Below, piece by piece: positions 25,338 through 34,047 of a DNA stretch of 64,000 bases. The DNA comes from Pararhodobacter oceanensis. GTDB lineage: Bacteria; Pseudomonadota; Alphaproteobacteria; Rhodobacterales; Rhodobacteraceae. The stretch covers positions 62,001-126,000 of the forward strand of contig NZ_QDKM01000006.1 of NCBI RefSeq assembly GCF_003076755.1, given 5' to 3'. Position 1 is the first letter of the stretch. Each line of letters opens with the position of its first letter. The notes under the pieces were generated by a model. That model did no database searches. It saw only the letters and a program-made list of their open reading frames with translations, and was not told the DNA's origin. The position numbers and the translations under genes were made by a program.

Positions 25338-26046
25338 GCGCGCGCCCTGGACCGCCAAGGTCATCACCCTCTTCCCCGAGGTTTTTCCCGGCGTCCTCGG
25401 CGCGTCCTTGACCGGCAAGGCGCTGACCGCAGGGCAATGGGCATTGCAACCGATTGACCTGCGCCCATTTGGCGAGGGCAAACACCGCAATGTTGATGAC
25501 ACGCCCGCCGGTGGTGGCGCCGGTATGGTGCTGCGCGCCGATGTGCTGGCCAGCGCCCTCGATGCCGCCGCCGAAGACACCCCGCGCGCGGATTGGCCGG
25601 TGATCTACCTCTCGCCGCGCGGCAAGCCGATGGATCAGGCGACCGCCCGCCGCCTCGCCGCTTGCGAGGGCGTGACCCTGCTTTGCGGACGGTTTGAAGG
25701 CGTCGATGAGCGCGTCTTGGAAGACTACGCGATCGAGGAAATCAGCCTTGGCGATTTCGTCATGACCGGCGGCGAGATCGCCGCGCAGGCGCTGATTGAC
25801 GCCACCGTGCGGCTGCTGCCCGGCGTCCTCGGCAATGCGGAGTCCGCCGAAGAGGAAAGCTTTTCCAACGGGTTACTCGAGCACCCGCAATACACCCGCC
25901 CCGCCGAGTGGCGCGGCCGCGCGATCCCGCCGGTCTTGCAATCGGGCAACCATAAGGCCATCGCCGACTGGCGCCGCGCGCAATCCGAGCAGTTGACGCA
26001 AGAGCGCCGCCCCGATCTTTGGGCCGCGCACACCGATAAAGGCTAA
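25330..26046 (+). CDS. trmD: tRNA (guanine-N1)-methyltransferase TrmD
   Basis: A 238-residue SPOUT enzyme that makes m1G37 in tRNAs reading CUN, CCN and CGG codons, preventing frameshifts. The start is GTG with GGAGG upstream. N-terminal motif WTAKVITLFPEVFPG, the knotted SAM site LLCGRFEGVDERVLEDY and the loop EISLGDFVMTGGE are all present. The C-terminal domain ends with HKAIADWRRAQSEQLTQERRPDLW. It overlaps the preceding gene by eight bases. Confidence 0.95.
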   Translation: MAERAPWTAKVITLFPEVFPGVLGASLTGKALTAGQWALQPIDLRPFGEGKHRNVDDTPAGGGAGMVLRADVLASALDAAAEDTPRADWPVIYLSPRGKPMDQATARRLAACEGVTLLCGRFEGVDERVLEDYAIEEISLGDFVMTGGEIAAQALIDATVRLLPGVLGNAESAEEESFSNGLLEHPQYTRPAEWRGRAIPPVLQSGNHKAIADWRRAQSEQLTQERRPDLWAAHTDKG

Positions 26047-26050
26047 AGTG

Positions 26051-26150
26051 GGTCGCGATTAACGGGATTCGCGTATTTGCTGTTGGAGTAAGGCAGCGTT
26101 TGCAAAGCAAACGCGTTCACGCCAACAGCGAAATTCAATTGAACGCGACC
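26051..26150. terminator. Nested inverted repeats between convergent trmD and DUF1624 genes
   Basis: Three nested perfect arms share one centre: GGTCGCG/CGCGACC (7 bp, outermost), GCTGTTGG/CCAACAGC (8 bp) and GCGTTTGC/GCAAACGC (8 bp, loop AAA) at 26096-26114. The whole 100-base region could fold into one long imperfect hairpin and fits a bidirectional terminator, as it fills the gap between two convergent stops. Confidence 0.6.
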
Positions 26151-26154
26151 TGCC

Positions 26155-26868
26155 CTAAAGCTGCGCGAAAACCCACATGGCGCCGATCAGCAACGGCTGG
26201 TGGACAAGGTAAATCGGCAGGCTGTGCCGCCCCGCGAATGCCAGCGCCCGGCCCATTGCGCCACCCTCCGAGCGCCAGCGCCCCAGCCACGGGCGCAGCA
26301 GATGCGCCGCCGCCATCCCCAGCAAAAACGGCCCGAACCACGGGAAAATCGGCTCCAGATCCATGCTCAGGGGCAGGGTCTCGGCAAAGCCGATCCAGGC
26401 CAGCGCGCGGGCGTTGAACGCCTCGAATTGCAGCAGATAGGGCAGCGCCCAGACCAGAGCGCCGCAGGTGACCAAGCCCCAGACCGGCACCCGCAGGAAC
26501 GCCAATCCAAGGACACGGCTGAGCGCGATGATATGCAGGATACCAAAGAAGACAAACATATGCGGCATGGCGATATAGGTCGCCACCGTGACCGCCAGCG
26601 CCGCCAAGGCGACCAGTCCGGTGCCGCGCCAAAAGGCCCGCGCGCGAAACCCGTCGCTATGCGCCAAAATCAGGCTGAGACCGGCGAGGAACACGAAACT
26701 CCCCGCCACCAGCCGCGCGAAACCCGACCAATAGGGATTGGTGATCGTGCCCGGCGCGAGATGGCCGAACATCTCCAGATCAAAGGTGAAATGGAACACC
26801 ACCATGCCGATCAGCGCCACGCCGCGCGCGATATCGACCGAGGGCAGGCGGGAAGCATGGGGCGTCAC
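26155..26868 (-). CDS. DUF1624 membrane protein (heparan-alpha-glucosaminide acetyltransferase-like)
   Basis: A 237-residue protein with about seven membrane segments. The family start is intact: PSVDIARGVALIGMVVFHF, followed later by FVFFGILHIIALSRVLG and the C-terminal HSLPIYLVHQPLLIG. DUF1624 is related to the heparan-alpha-glucosaminide N-acetyltransferase catalytic domain, so it may transfer acyl groups across the membrane; substrate unknown. It is placed on the opposite strand between trmD and rplS, breaking the usual trmD-rplS operon. Confidence 0.88.
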   Translation of the reverse strand: MTPHASRLPSVDIARGVALIGMVVFHFTFDLEMFGHLAPGTITNPYWSGFARLVAGSFVFLAGLSLILAHSDGFRARAFWRGTGLVALAALAVTVATYIAMPHMFVFFGILHIIALSRVLGLAFLRVPVWGLVTCGALVWALPYLLQFEAFNARALAWIGFAETLPLSMDLEPIFPWFGPFLLGMAAAHLLRPWLGRWRSEGGAMGRALAFAGRHSLPIYLVHQPLLIGAMWVFAQL

Positions 26869-27112
26869 GGAGGAACCTTTGGGGCAGGAGGGCGAGAGGT
26901 GCGCGGAGGGCGCGGCACGGGGGCGATTTTCGGCGTCAGGCCACTCTGCCCGTGGCGCGGGAAAATTACCAGCCGCGCAGGCACAGCGCCGTTAAGGTTA
27001 ATACTTTCCGAATGCGACAGGCTAACCCGTTGATATTGCACGTCCCGCACCCTGTCCCACGCGCGGGACATCCGCCCATAGAAACCCTACAGAAACGGGG
27101 TGCTTGATTCGC

Positions 27113-27141
27113 TTGACCGCCCCCCTGCAAGGCCCTATACC
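27113..27141 (+). promoter_or_regulatory. Promoter of rplS-rpmE
   Basis: TTGACC (27113-27118), a 17-base spacer and TATACC (27136-27141) give a strong sigma-70-type promoter. Transcription would start near 27148, leaving a leader of about 215 bases before rplS. The leader is GC-rich with several possible stems (for example CACCGGGCC) and no ORF with a good ribosome site. Between DUF1624 and this promoter (26869-27112) I see no gene. Confidence 0.7.
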
Positions 27142-27363
27142 GCGCTCGTCTGGGGTCGGAATCGGCCACCGGGCCAGTTCCTGTGTGGCGCACCGCTTTC
27201 TTCGGCGGGTCCAAGGGTCGCGCAGGACCGATCAAGCAATGTCGATCTTATCTCTGGCGGGCTGCCCCGGAAACACACCGGCGCGGGACCCGATAGAAGG
27301 CACAGAGCTCTGGAGCGCGCACATCTTCACGGACCAACCGTGAGCGAACATAGGAGAGATCAG

Positions 27364-27744
27364 ATGAACCTGATCGCACAGATCGAAGCCGAGCAGATTG
27401 CCGCGCTCGGCCAGGATATTCCGGACTTCAAAGCCGGCGACACGATCCGTGTCGGCTATAAAGTGACCGAGGGCACGCGCTCGCGGGTGCAGATGTTTGA
27501 AGGCGTTTGCATCGGCCGCAACAACGGGTCGGGCATCGCCGCCTCGTTCACCGTGCGCAAGATTTCCTTCGGCGAAGGCGTCGAGCGGATGTTCCCGCTG
27601 TATTCGACCAATGTCGACAGCATCACCGTCGTGCGTCGTGGCCGCGTCCGTCGCGCCAAGCTGTACTACCTGCGCGAGCGTCGCGGTAAGTCGGCCCGTA
27701 TCGCCGAAATGTCCAACTACCGCGCCCCGCGCGCCGCGAAATAA
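27364..27744 (+). CDS. rplS: 50S ribosomal protein L19
   Basis: A 126-residue L19 protein, which lies at the 30S-50S interface. Conserved regions are [20 protein letters not shown] and [20 protein letters not shown], with the C-terminal [22 protein letters not shown] 27364 has AGGAGA nine bases upstream; the frame extends upstream without a better start. rpmE follows 11 bases later, so the two probably form an operon. Confidence 0.96.
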   Translation: MNLIAQIEAEQIAALGQDIPDFKAGDTIRVGYKVTEGTRSRVQMFEGVCIGRNNGSGIAASFTVRKISFGEGVERMFPLYSTNVDSITVVRRGRVRRAKLYYLRERRGKSARIAEMSNYRAPRAAK

Positions 27745-27755
27745 GGATCCTGATC

Positions 27756-27977
27756 ATGAAAGACGCGATTCATCCCGAGTACCACACGATCAACGTCAAG
27801 CTGGTCGACGGCACCGTGGTTCAGATGCGCTCGACCTACGGGTCCGAGGGCGACACGCTGGCGCTGGACATCGACCCGTCGGTGCACCCGGCCTGGACCG
27901 GCGGCACCTCGCGCCTGATGGACACCGGCGGCCGTGTGTCGAAGTTCAAGAACAAATACGCCGGCCTCGGTTTCTAA
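27756..27977 (+). CDS. rpmE: 50S ribosomal protein L31
   Basis: A 73-residue L31. The start [20 protein letters not shown] and the end [18 protein letters not shown] are typical. It has no cysteines, so it belongs to the zinc-free type that is normal in Alphaproteobacteria. Eleven bases separate it from rplS. Confidence 0.95.
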   Translation: MKDAIHPEYHTINVKLVDGTVVQMRSTYGSEGDTLALDIDPSVHPAWTGGTSRLMDTGGRVSKFKNKYAGLGF

Positions 27978-28146
27978 GAGACCAACCGCGTGGAATTACA
28001 GCGCCGTCCCGTTCTGGGGCGGCGTTTTGCATTTGCGGCGGGATTATGCGGCGTATTCCTTGCGTTAAAGGCGGCAATGGCGCTTTCAAGTCGAAACCCG
28101 CCGACTTATAGTCCGCGCGAAATTCATCAAACTGCGGGGCACTTGC

Positions 28147-28956
28147 GTGGCGCATATCATCGTCACCGGCAACGAAAAGGGCGGGTCGGGCAAATCCACC
28201 ACCGCGATGCATATCGCGACGGCTTTGGCGCGCATGGGCCATAAGGTCGGGGCGCTGGATCTGGATATCCGGCAGCGCAGTTTCGGCCGGTATATCGAAA
28301 ACCGTCTGGCATTCAGCGAGCGCGAGCAGCTGGATTTGCCGACGCCGCAATACCGCAGCCTGCCCGAGGTCGACCCCGCCAGCATCGGACCGGATGAGAA
28401 TATCAACGATTACCGCCTGTCCGAGGCGATCTCGGGGCTGGATGCCGAGGTGGATTTCGTCGTCATCGACTGCCCCGGCAGCCACACGCGGCTGTCGCAG
28501 GTGGCGCATTCGCTGGCCGATACGCTGATCACGCCGCTCAATGACAGTTTCGTGGATTTTGACCTGCTGGCGCGGATTGAGCCCCTGACCAACAAGGTGC
28601 TCGGCCCGTCGATCTATGCCGAGATGGTCTGGCAGGCGCGGCAGTTGCGGGCGCAGGCGGGGCTCAAGCCGATTGACTGGATCGTGGTGCGCAACCGTCT
28701 GGGCGCGCAGCAGATGCATAACAAACGCAAGGTTGGCGACGCGCTGGATCAGCTGTCAAAGCGGATCGGATTCCGCGTCGCGCCGGGGTTCAACGAGCGG
28801 GTGGTGTTTCGCGAATTGTTCCCGCGCGGGCTGACCCTGCTGGATCTGCGCGACGTCGGCGTCGAGACGCTGAACATGTCGAATGTGGCCGCCCGGCAGG
28901 AGCTGCGCGATCTGCTGACCGCGCTGCGCCTGCCCGGCGTCACGGTCAGTGTTTGA
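28147..28956 (+). CDS. mipZ: Division plane positioning ATPase MipZ
   Basis: A 269-residue ParA-like ATPase. The deviant Walker A motif KGGSGKSTT is at residues 11-19, with the two lysines typical of the ParA/MinD class, and DFVVIDCPGSHTRLSQ is the Walker B region. Later segments such as DIRQRSFGRYIENR and the C-terminal FNERVVFRELFPRGLTLLD are characteristic of MipZ. In Caulobacter MipZ forms a gradient from the ParB-bound poles and inhibits FtsZ assembly away from mid-cell. The start is GTG. The 3' end overlaps a small convergent ORF by 11 bases. Confidence 0.9.
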   Translation: MAHIIVTGNEKGGSGKSTTAMHIATALARMGHKVGALDLDIRQRSFGRYIENRLAFSEREQLDLPTPQYRSLPEVDPASIGPDENINDYRLSEAISGLDAEVDFVVIDCPGSHTRLSQVAHSLADTLITPLNDSFVDFDLLARIEPLTNKVLGPSIYAEMVWQARQLRAQAGLKPIDWIVVRNRLGAQQMHNKRKVGDALDQLSKRIGFRVAPGFNERVVFRELFPRGLTLLDLRDVGVETLNMSNVAARQELRDLLTALRLPGVTVSV

Positions 28957-29104
28957 ACAACCGGTTTTTTGGCAACGTCGTCGGCACGGTTTTATGCATG
29001 TCGTCGAGCCGCTCGAGCATGCGGTCATTGTCATCGGCAAAGAGGTTGAACGGCAGTCTCATCGCATTGCCGATTCGGTCGAGGGTGCTGGGCTGGGCGG
29101 CCAT
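28946..29104 (-). CDS. 52-residue small protein convergent with mipZ
   Basis: A small ORF starting MAAQPSTLDRIGNAMRLPF and ending LPKNRLFKH. GGAGA lies seven bases before the ATG at 29104. Its 3' end overlaps the mipZ 3' end by 11 bases. The product is half basic and half acidic (FADDNDRMLERLDDM), without a membrane segment. Upstream is TTAACCAT, identical to a CtrA half-site. I do not recognise the family, but the good start site and balanced composition support a real gene. Confidence 0.6.
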   Translation of the reverse strand: MAAQPSTLDRIGNAMRLPFNLFADDNDRMLERLDDMHKTVPTTLPKNRLFKH

Positions 29105-29295
29105 ATTGGTCTCCGATGGTTAATCATGTCTTGAGCAAGAGTGCTGTCCGCCTGTGGCAAGACTGGGGCGAAGCTGCGGTGGTTTGGCGTTAACTATTTG
29201 GTTTGATCACGACGCGGCGGCTTGCGAGAGGCGCCTAGATCGGGGTAAAAGGTGAACATTTAGGGGTGGAATACGTTGCCCCCAAAGAGGTGCCG

Positions 29296-30651
29296 ATGCT
29301 CTCGCTTGTCTGGTTCAAACGCGATTTGCGGGTTGCCGACCATCCGGCGCTGGCCATGGCTGCGGCGCAGGGGCCGGTGCTGCCGCTATATATCATCGAG
29401 CCGGAATATTGGGTGCAACCAGAGGCCGCCGCGCGGCATTACGGGTTTGTCACTGAATGTTTGGCGGATTTGCAGCGCGATCTGGTGGCACTGGGGCAGC
29501 CCTTGTTGCTGCGCGACGGTGATGCGGTGACGGTGCTGGAGCGGTTGCGGGCCAAGCACCGGTTCACGCAAATTATTTCGCATAAGGACAGCGGTAGCGC
29601 TTGGGATCGTGCGCGCGACCAGCGGGTGGCGGCTTGGGCGCAGGAGGCCGGTCTGCGCTGGCTGGAGCTTGATCCCGATGAGGTGCCGCAGGCCGAGGTC
29701 ACGGCGCTGCCCCATGTTGCCGAGGGGACCGGCGCGTTGCCCTCGGCACGCTCGCTTAAGCTGCCCGAGGATCGCTGCGATTTTCGCCAGAAGGGCGGAC
29801 GCGAGGCGGGAGTGGCGGCGCTGCAAGGGTTCGTCGAGGCGCGGGCGCCGCTCTATCCCAAAGCGCAGGACTCGCCGGTTCTGGCCGAGCGCGGCTCGTC
29901 GCGGCTGTCGGCCTATCTGGCTTACGGTGCGCTCTCACAGCGCGAGGTCGCGCAGGCCGCGGCAGAGGTGAAAGCGGCGCGGCGCGGGCAGGCGGACTGG
30001 GTGCGCGGGTTGCGTCGGTTCGAGCGGCAGTTGGCGGCGCGCGGTGCAGGGGCGTCGCCCGCGGGATCGCAAGACGCGGGCTGCGAGGGGCCGCAGTATG
30101 GGCCGGACGTCGACCGCGCGGTGCGGTTTGCGGCGTGGTCTGCGGGCGAAACCGGTCTGCCGTTTGTCGATGCCAGCATGCGCTATTTGCGCGCCACCGG
30201 TTGGCTGAATGCACGGATGCGCGGGTTGCTGTGGTCGGTGGCGCGGTTCCATCTGGGGCTCGATACGCGCGCCGCGTTGCATCTGGCGCGCAGTTTCACC
30301 GATTACGATTCGGCGCTGTTCTGGCCACAGATCCGGCAGATTGAGGGGGCTGGCAGGCCGATGATCCTCGATCCGGTCAAACAGGGTTTGCTGCAGGATC
30401 CGTCAGGCGCGTTCATCCGCCGTTGGCTGCCGGAACTGGCGGCGCTGCCGGATGCGGCATTGCACCGGCCTTGGGCCAGCGCGCAGGCGCGGCGGCATCT
30501 GGCGGGGCGCTATCCCGAGCCGGTGGTGGATCCGGCCAGTGCGGCAAAGCAGGCGCGGGCAGTGTTGGCGCGTCAGGCCAAGCCGCGCTCGACACCCATC
30601 GCGCCGCGCCGCGCGCCGGTAGCGGCAGGGCAGATGTGTCTCGATCTGTGA
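29296..30651 (+). CDS. Cryptochrome/photolyase family protein
   Basis: A 451-residue member of the DNA photolyase superfamily. The N-terminal antenna domain starts MLSLVWFKRDLRVADHPAL. The FAD domain has GLPFVDASMRYLRATGWLNA (with RMRGLLWSVARFHL after it) and the late motif ILDPVKQGLLQDPSGAFIRR. The start at 29296 has AGAGG upstream. The stretch around AARGAGASPAGSQDAGCEG looks degenerate, and the usual flavin Asn region is replaced by FWPQIRQIEGAG, so DNA-repair activity is uncertain; the protein may be a cryptochrome-like light sensor. Confidence 0.8.
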   Translation: MLSLVWFKRDLRVADHPALAMAAAQGPVLPLYIIEPEYWVQPEAAARHYGFVTECLADLQRDLVALGQPLLLRDGDAVTVLERLRAKHRFTQIISHKDSGSAWDRARDQRVAAWAQEAGLRWLELDPDEVPQAEVTALPHVAEGTGALPSARSLKLPEDRCDFRQKGGREAGVAALQGFVEARAPLYPKAQDSPVLAERGSSRLSAYLAYGALSQREVAQAAAEVKAARRGQADWVRGLRRFERQLAARGAGASPAGSQDAGCEGPQYGPDVDRAVRFAAWSAGETGLPFVDASMRYLRATGWLNARMRGLLWSVARFHLGLDTRAALHLARSFTDYDSALFWPQIRQIEGAGRPMILDPVKQGLLQDPSGAFIRRWLPELAALPDAALHRPWASAQARRHLAGRYPEPVVDPASAAKQARAVLARQAKPRSTPIAPRRAPVAAGQMCLDL

Positions 30652-30746
30652 ACCGCCGATACCCCGCTGCCGATTGTTCGCGTTTACCAAAGGCAGCTTA
30701 TGCTGGGGCAGATCAATGCCGGCCTCGCGCCAGTTGTTTCAAAGGC

Positions 30747-30779
30747 GTTAAGGCCTTAACTGTATTCCATAGCATACAG
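30747..30779. promoter_or_regulatory. Two adjacent palindromes upstream of malate synthase
   Basis: GTTAAGGCCTTAAC (30747-30760) is a perfect 14-bp palindrome, and CTGTAT-TCCATAGC-ATACAG (30760-30779) adjoins it, sharing one base. Both lie 45-75 bases before glcB and could be binding sites for a glyoxylate/glycolate regulator. Confidence 0.4.
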
Positions 30780-30821
30780 ACGCGCGGGTGATGAAACCGG
30801 CGATAATATAGAGGGCGTAGC

Positions 30822-32972
30822 ATGGCGGCACGGATAGATAGGCACGGCTTGCAGGTCGATGCGCATTTGGCGGAGTTCATCGAGGGGCAGGCGCTCGACG
30901 GGATCGGGATTGAGGCGGGGGATTTCTGGCAGGCGTTCTCGCAGATTGCGCATGAACTGGCGCCGAAGAACCGTGCTCTGCTGGACAAACGCGAAGAGCT
31001 GCAAGCGCAGATCGACGATTGGCACCGCACCCATAAGGGCAAGCCGCATAACGCGGGCGCCTATAAGACCTTTCTTGAAGAGATCGGCTATGTGCAGCCC
31101 GAGGGCGATGATTTCGAGATCGAGACCACCGGTGTCGACCCCGAAATCGCCAGCACCGCCGGCCCACAGCTCGTGGTGCCGATCACCAACGCCCGCTATG
31201 CGCTGAATGCGGCGAATGCGCGCTGGGGCAGTCTCTATGATTGTCTTTACGGGACCGATGCGATGGGCATGCTGCCGCCTGCGGGGGGCTATGACCGTGG
31301 CCACGGGGCGCGGGTTGTGGCGCGCGCGCGGGTGTTTCTGGACGAGGCATTTCCGGTGCAGGGCACCAGCCACGCCGATGCGCGGCGCTACCATGTGCGC
31401 GACGGGCAGCTGTTGGTCGATGACCAGCCGCTGATCGATCCGGCAAAATTCGCGGGCTACACCGGCGATCCGAAAGCACCGGATACGGTGATGCTGGTCA
31501 ACAACGGGCTGCATGTGGAGCTGGTGTTTGACCGCGCCCATATGATCGGCAGCCGTGATCAGGCGCTTCTGGCCGATGTGCGGCTGGAAAGCGCGCTGAG
31601 CGCGATTATGGATTGCGAGGATTCGGTCGCTTGTGTCGATGCCGAGGATAAGGTGCTGGCCTATAGCAACTGGCTGGGGCTGATGCGCGGCGATCTGTCC
31701 GAGGAGATCAGCAAGGGCGGCAAGACTAAGACCCGCAAATTGCTGCCCGACCGCGAGATCACCGCGCCCGATGGCAGCAAGAAGATGCTGAAAGGCCGCG
31801 CCCTGATGTGGGTGCGCAATGTCGGCCATCTGATGACCAATCCGGCGATCTTGCTGGATGACGGGCAGGAGATCCCCGAGGGGATCATGGACGCCGTGGT
31901 CACCGCCGTGATTGCGCTGCATGATTTGCAAAAAACCCAAGGTCCGCGCAACTCGGTGATGGGCTCGATGTATGTGGTGAAGCCGAAGATGCATGGCCCC
32001 GAAGAGGTGGCATTCGCCAATGAGTTGTTCACCCGCGTCGAGGCGGCGCTGGGGATGGCGGCGAATACGATCAAAATGGGGATCATGGACGAAGAGCGGC
32101 GCACTTCGGTGAACCTCAAGGCCTGTATCCGCGCGGCGAAACAGCGGGTGGCCTTTATCAATACCGGCTTTCTCGACCGCACCGGCGACGAAATCCACAC
32201 CTCGATCGAAGCGGGTGCCTTCAGCCGCAAGGATTTCATCAAGAACAAGCCGTGGATCAAAGCCTATGAGGATCGCAACGTCGATATCGGGCTGGAATGC
32301 GGCCTGTCGGGCAAGGCGCAGATCGGCAAGGGCATGTGGGCCGCGCCCGATCTGATGGCGGCGATGCTGGACCAGAAGATCGACCATCCGCGCGCGGGTG
32401 CCAATACCGCTTGGGTGCCGAGCCCGACGGCGGCGACGCTGCACGCGCTGCATTACCATAAGGTCGATGTCTTCGCCGTGCAGGAAAAGCTGCGCAAGGG
32501 CGGGCGGCGCGCGCATCTGGAGACGCTTTTGGAGATCCCGCTGGCCTCGTATCGCAAATGGTCCGAAGCGCAGGTGATGGCTGAGGTCGAGAACAACGCC
32601 CAGGGCATTCTGGGCTATGTGGTGCGCTGGATTGATCAAGGCGTCGGCTGTTCGAAAGTGCCGGATATCCATAATGTCGGCCTGATGGAAGACCGCGCGA
32701 CCTGCCGGATTTCCAGCCAGCATATCGCCAACTGGCTGCACCACGGGGTCGCCAGCGAGGCGCAGGTGATGGAGGCGATGAAGCGGATGGCGGCGGTGGT
32801 TGACCAGCAGAACGCCGATGATCCGCACTATCAGCCGATGGCGCCGGGGTTTGACGGGATCGCTTTTCAGGCGGCCTGTGATCTGGTGTTCCGCGGCCGT
32901 GAGCAGCCCTCGGGCTATACCGAGCCGGTGCTGCACGCGCGGCGTCTGGAATTGAAAGCGCAGCGCGGCTGA
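30822..32972 (+). CDS. glcB: Malate synthase G
   Basis: A 716-residue malate synthase that condenses glyoxylate with acetyl-CoA to malate; length is typical of the G form. Recognisable regions are [37 protein letters not shown] and [20 protein letters not shown], the last around the catalytic Arg/Glu residues. No isocitrate lyase gene is near, so it may serve glycolate/glyoxylate metabolism or an ethylmalonyl-CoA route, which Rhodobacterales commonly use (inference). GAGGG precedes the ATG. Palindromes upstream suggest regulation. Repeat B copy 2 follows the stop. Confidence 0.93.
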   Translation: MAARIDRHGLQVDAHLAEFIEGQALDGIGIEAGDFWQAFSQIAHELAPKNRALLDKREELQAQIDDWHRTHKGKPHNAGAYKTFLEEIGYVQPEGDDFEIETTGVDPEIASTAGPQLVVPITNARYALNAANARWGSLYDCLYGTDAMGMLPPAGGYDRGHGARVVARARVFLDEAFPVQGTSHADARRYHVRDGQLLVDDQPLIDPAKFAGYTGDPKAPDTVMLVNNGLHVELVFDRAHMIGSRDQALLADVRLESALSAIMDCEDSVACVDAEDKVLAYSNWLGLMRGDLSEEISKGGKTKTRKLLPDREITAPDGSKKMLKGRALMWVRNVGHLMTNPAILLDDGQEIPEGIMDAVVTAVIALHDLQKTQGPRNSVMGSMYVVKPKMHGPEEVAFANELFTRVEAALGMAANTIKMGIMDEERRTSVNLKACIRAAKQRVAFINTGFLDRTGDEIHTSIEAGAFSRKDFIKNKPWIKAYEDRNVDIGLECGLSGKAQIGKGMWAAPDLMAAMLDQKIDHPRAGANTAWVPSPTAATLHALHYHKVDVFAVQEKLRKGGRRAHLETLLEIPLASYRKWSEAQVMAEVENNAQGILGYVVRWIDQGVGCSKVPDIHNVGLMEDRATCRISSQHIANWLHHGVASEAQVMEAMKRMAAVVDQQNADDPHYQPMAPGFDGIAFQAACDLVFRGREQPSGYTEPVLHARRLELKAQRG

Positions 32973-32986
32973 GCATCGGTTGGACC

Positions 32987-33042
32987 GGGGGTTTTGCACC
33001 CCCGGACCCCTGCAGGATATTTAAGGCATAAAGTGGGGGCGG
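32987..33042 (+). repeat. Repeat B, copy 2 (GGCATAAAG subtype)
   Basis: GGGGGTTTTGCACCCCCG hairpin, then CAGGATATTTAAGGCATAA and AGTGGGGGCGG. It lacks the GCCTGCGGCAA middle block. With copy 3 it forms a subtype ending in GGCATAAAGTGGGGGCGG. Confidence 0.8.
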
Positions 33043-33163
33043 TGGCATTGGCTGCCGCCCTTATCCATTACGGGGTGCCGTGGCGTCGGGGCATGAGCGG
33101 GGCTTTTGTTTCGCGCGGCAACCCGTTAGGTTCCGGGTAATAGATGAAATCTCAGGACCAGTT

Positions 33164-33928
33164 ATGCCGCGTAAACGCCCGGTTGTTGGGGTCATTGGCA
33201 ATACGGCCATGCTCAACGATACCTATGCCGTCCATGCGGGGGGCGTGATGAATTCCGCCGCCATTGCCGAGGTCACCGGCGCCCTGCCGCTGTTGATCCC
33301 CACCGATCCGCGGTTTGTCTCGGTCGAGGACCTGCTGGAGACCTGCGACGGGTTCCTGCTGACTGGTGGGCGGCCGAATGTGCATCCCGAGGAATACGGC
33401 GAAGAGCCGACCGCAGCGCATGGCGATTTCGACCGGGGTCGCGATGCCATCGTGTTGCCTCTGGTGCGCGCCTGTGTGGAGCGCGGGCAGCCGTTTTTCG
33501 GCGTTTGTCGCGGGTTTCAGGAGGTCAATGTTGCGATGGGCGGGACGCTTTATCCCGAGATCCGCGATCTGCCGGGGCGGATGAACCATCGGATGCCGCC
33601 CGATGGCACGATTGAAGAGAAATTCGCCCTGCGCCATACGGTGAGGTTCACCGAAGGCGGGGTGTTTCATCAGTTGCTCGGCGCGGTCGAAGTGATGACC
33701 AACACGCTGCACGGGCAGGGGATCAAGACCCCCGGCCAGCGGATTGTGATCGACGGTTATGCGCCTGATGGCACGCCCGAGGCGATCTATGTCAAGGATG
33801 CGCTGGGGTTCACCCTCTCGGTGCAGTGGCATCCCGAGTATAACGCCGGCAAGGATCCGGTCTCGCGGCCCCTGTTTGCCGCCTTTGGCGCGGCGGTGCG
33901 CGACTGGCAAGCGGGCGGGCGCGGCTGA
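33164..33928 (+). CDS. Class I glutamine amidotransferase (gamma-glutamyl-GABA hydrolase-like)
   Basis: A 254-residue peptidase C26-type protein. The nucleophile elbow is FFGVCRGFQEVNVAMGGTL, with the catalytic Cys, and the His-Glu pair is in SVQWHPEYNAG. An oxyanion-side motif GFLLTGGRPNVHPEEYG is present. The family includes PuuD, which hydrolyses gamma-glutamyl-GABA in putrescine degradation, but other gamma-glutamyl amines are possible and no puu genes are nearby. The ATG at 33164 has AGGA at good distance; the frame is open 28 codons upstream. Confidence 0.85.
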   Translation: MPRKRPVVGVIGNTAMLNDTYAVHAGGVMNSAAIAEVTGALPLLIPTDPRFVSVEDLLETCDGFLLTGGRPNVHPEEYGEEPTAAHGDFDRGRDAIVLPLVRACVERGQPFFGVCRGFQEVNVAMGGTLYPEIRDLPGRMNHRMPPDGTIEEKFALRHTVRFTEGGVFHQLLGAVEVMTNTLHGQGIKTPGQRIVIDGYAPDGTPEAIYVKDALGFTLSVQWHPEYNAGKDPVSRPLFAAFGAAVRDWQAGGRG

Positions 33929-34047
33929 GCCGCGGCGGGCGGCAGAAACATACTGTTTCGCGCGCAATGTGAACCCTCAGGCTGTTTCGGTCGACAGATG
34001 AACACAGAGCCCCGCTGAGGGGCGGTTCATTTGACCGGAGATCTTGC

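Noticed and set aside
30756-32999. A 747-codon open frame on the strand opposite malate synthase G
   Set aside because: It is antisense to a gene with clear family motifs, rich in Arg/His/Gln, and has no ribosome site; long antisense frames are common in high-GC DNA.
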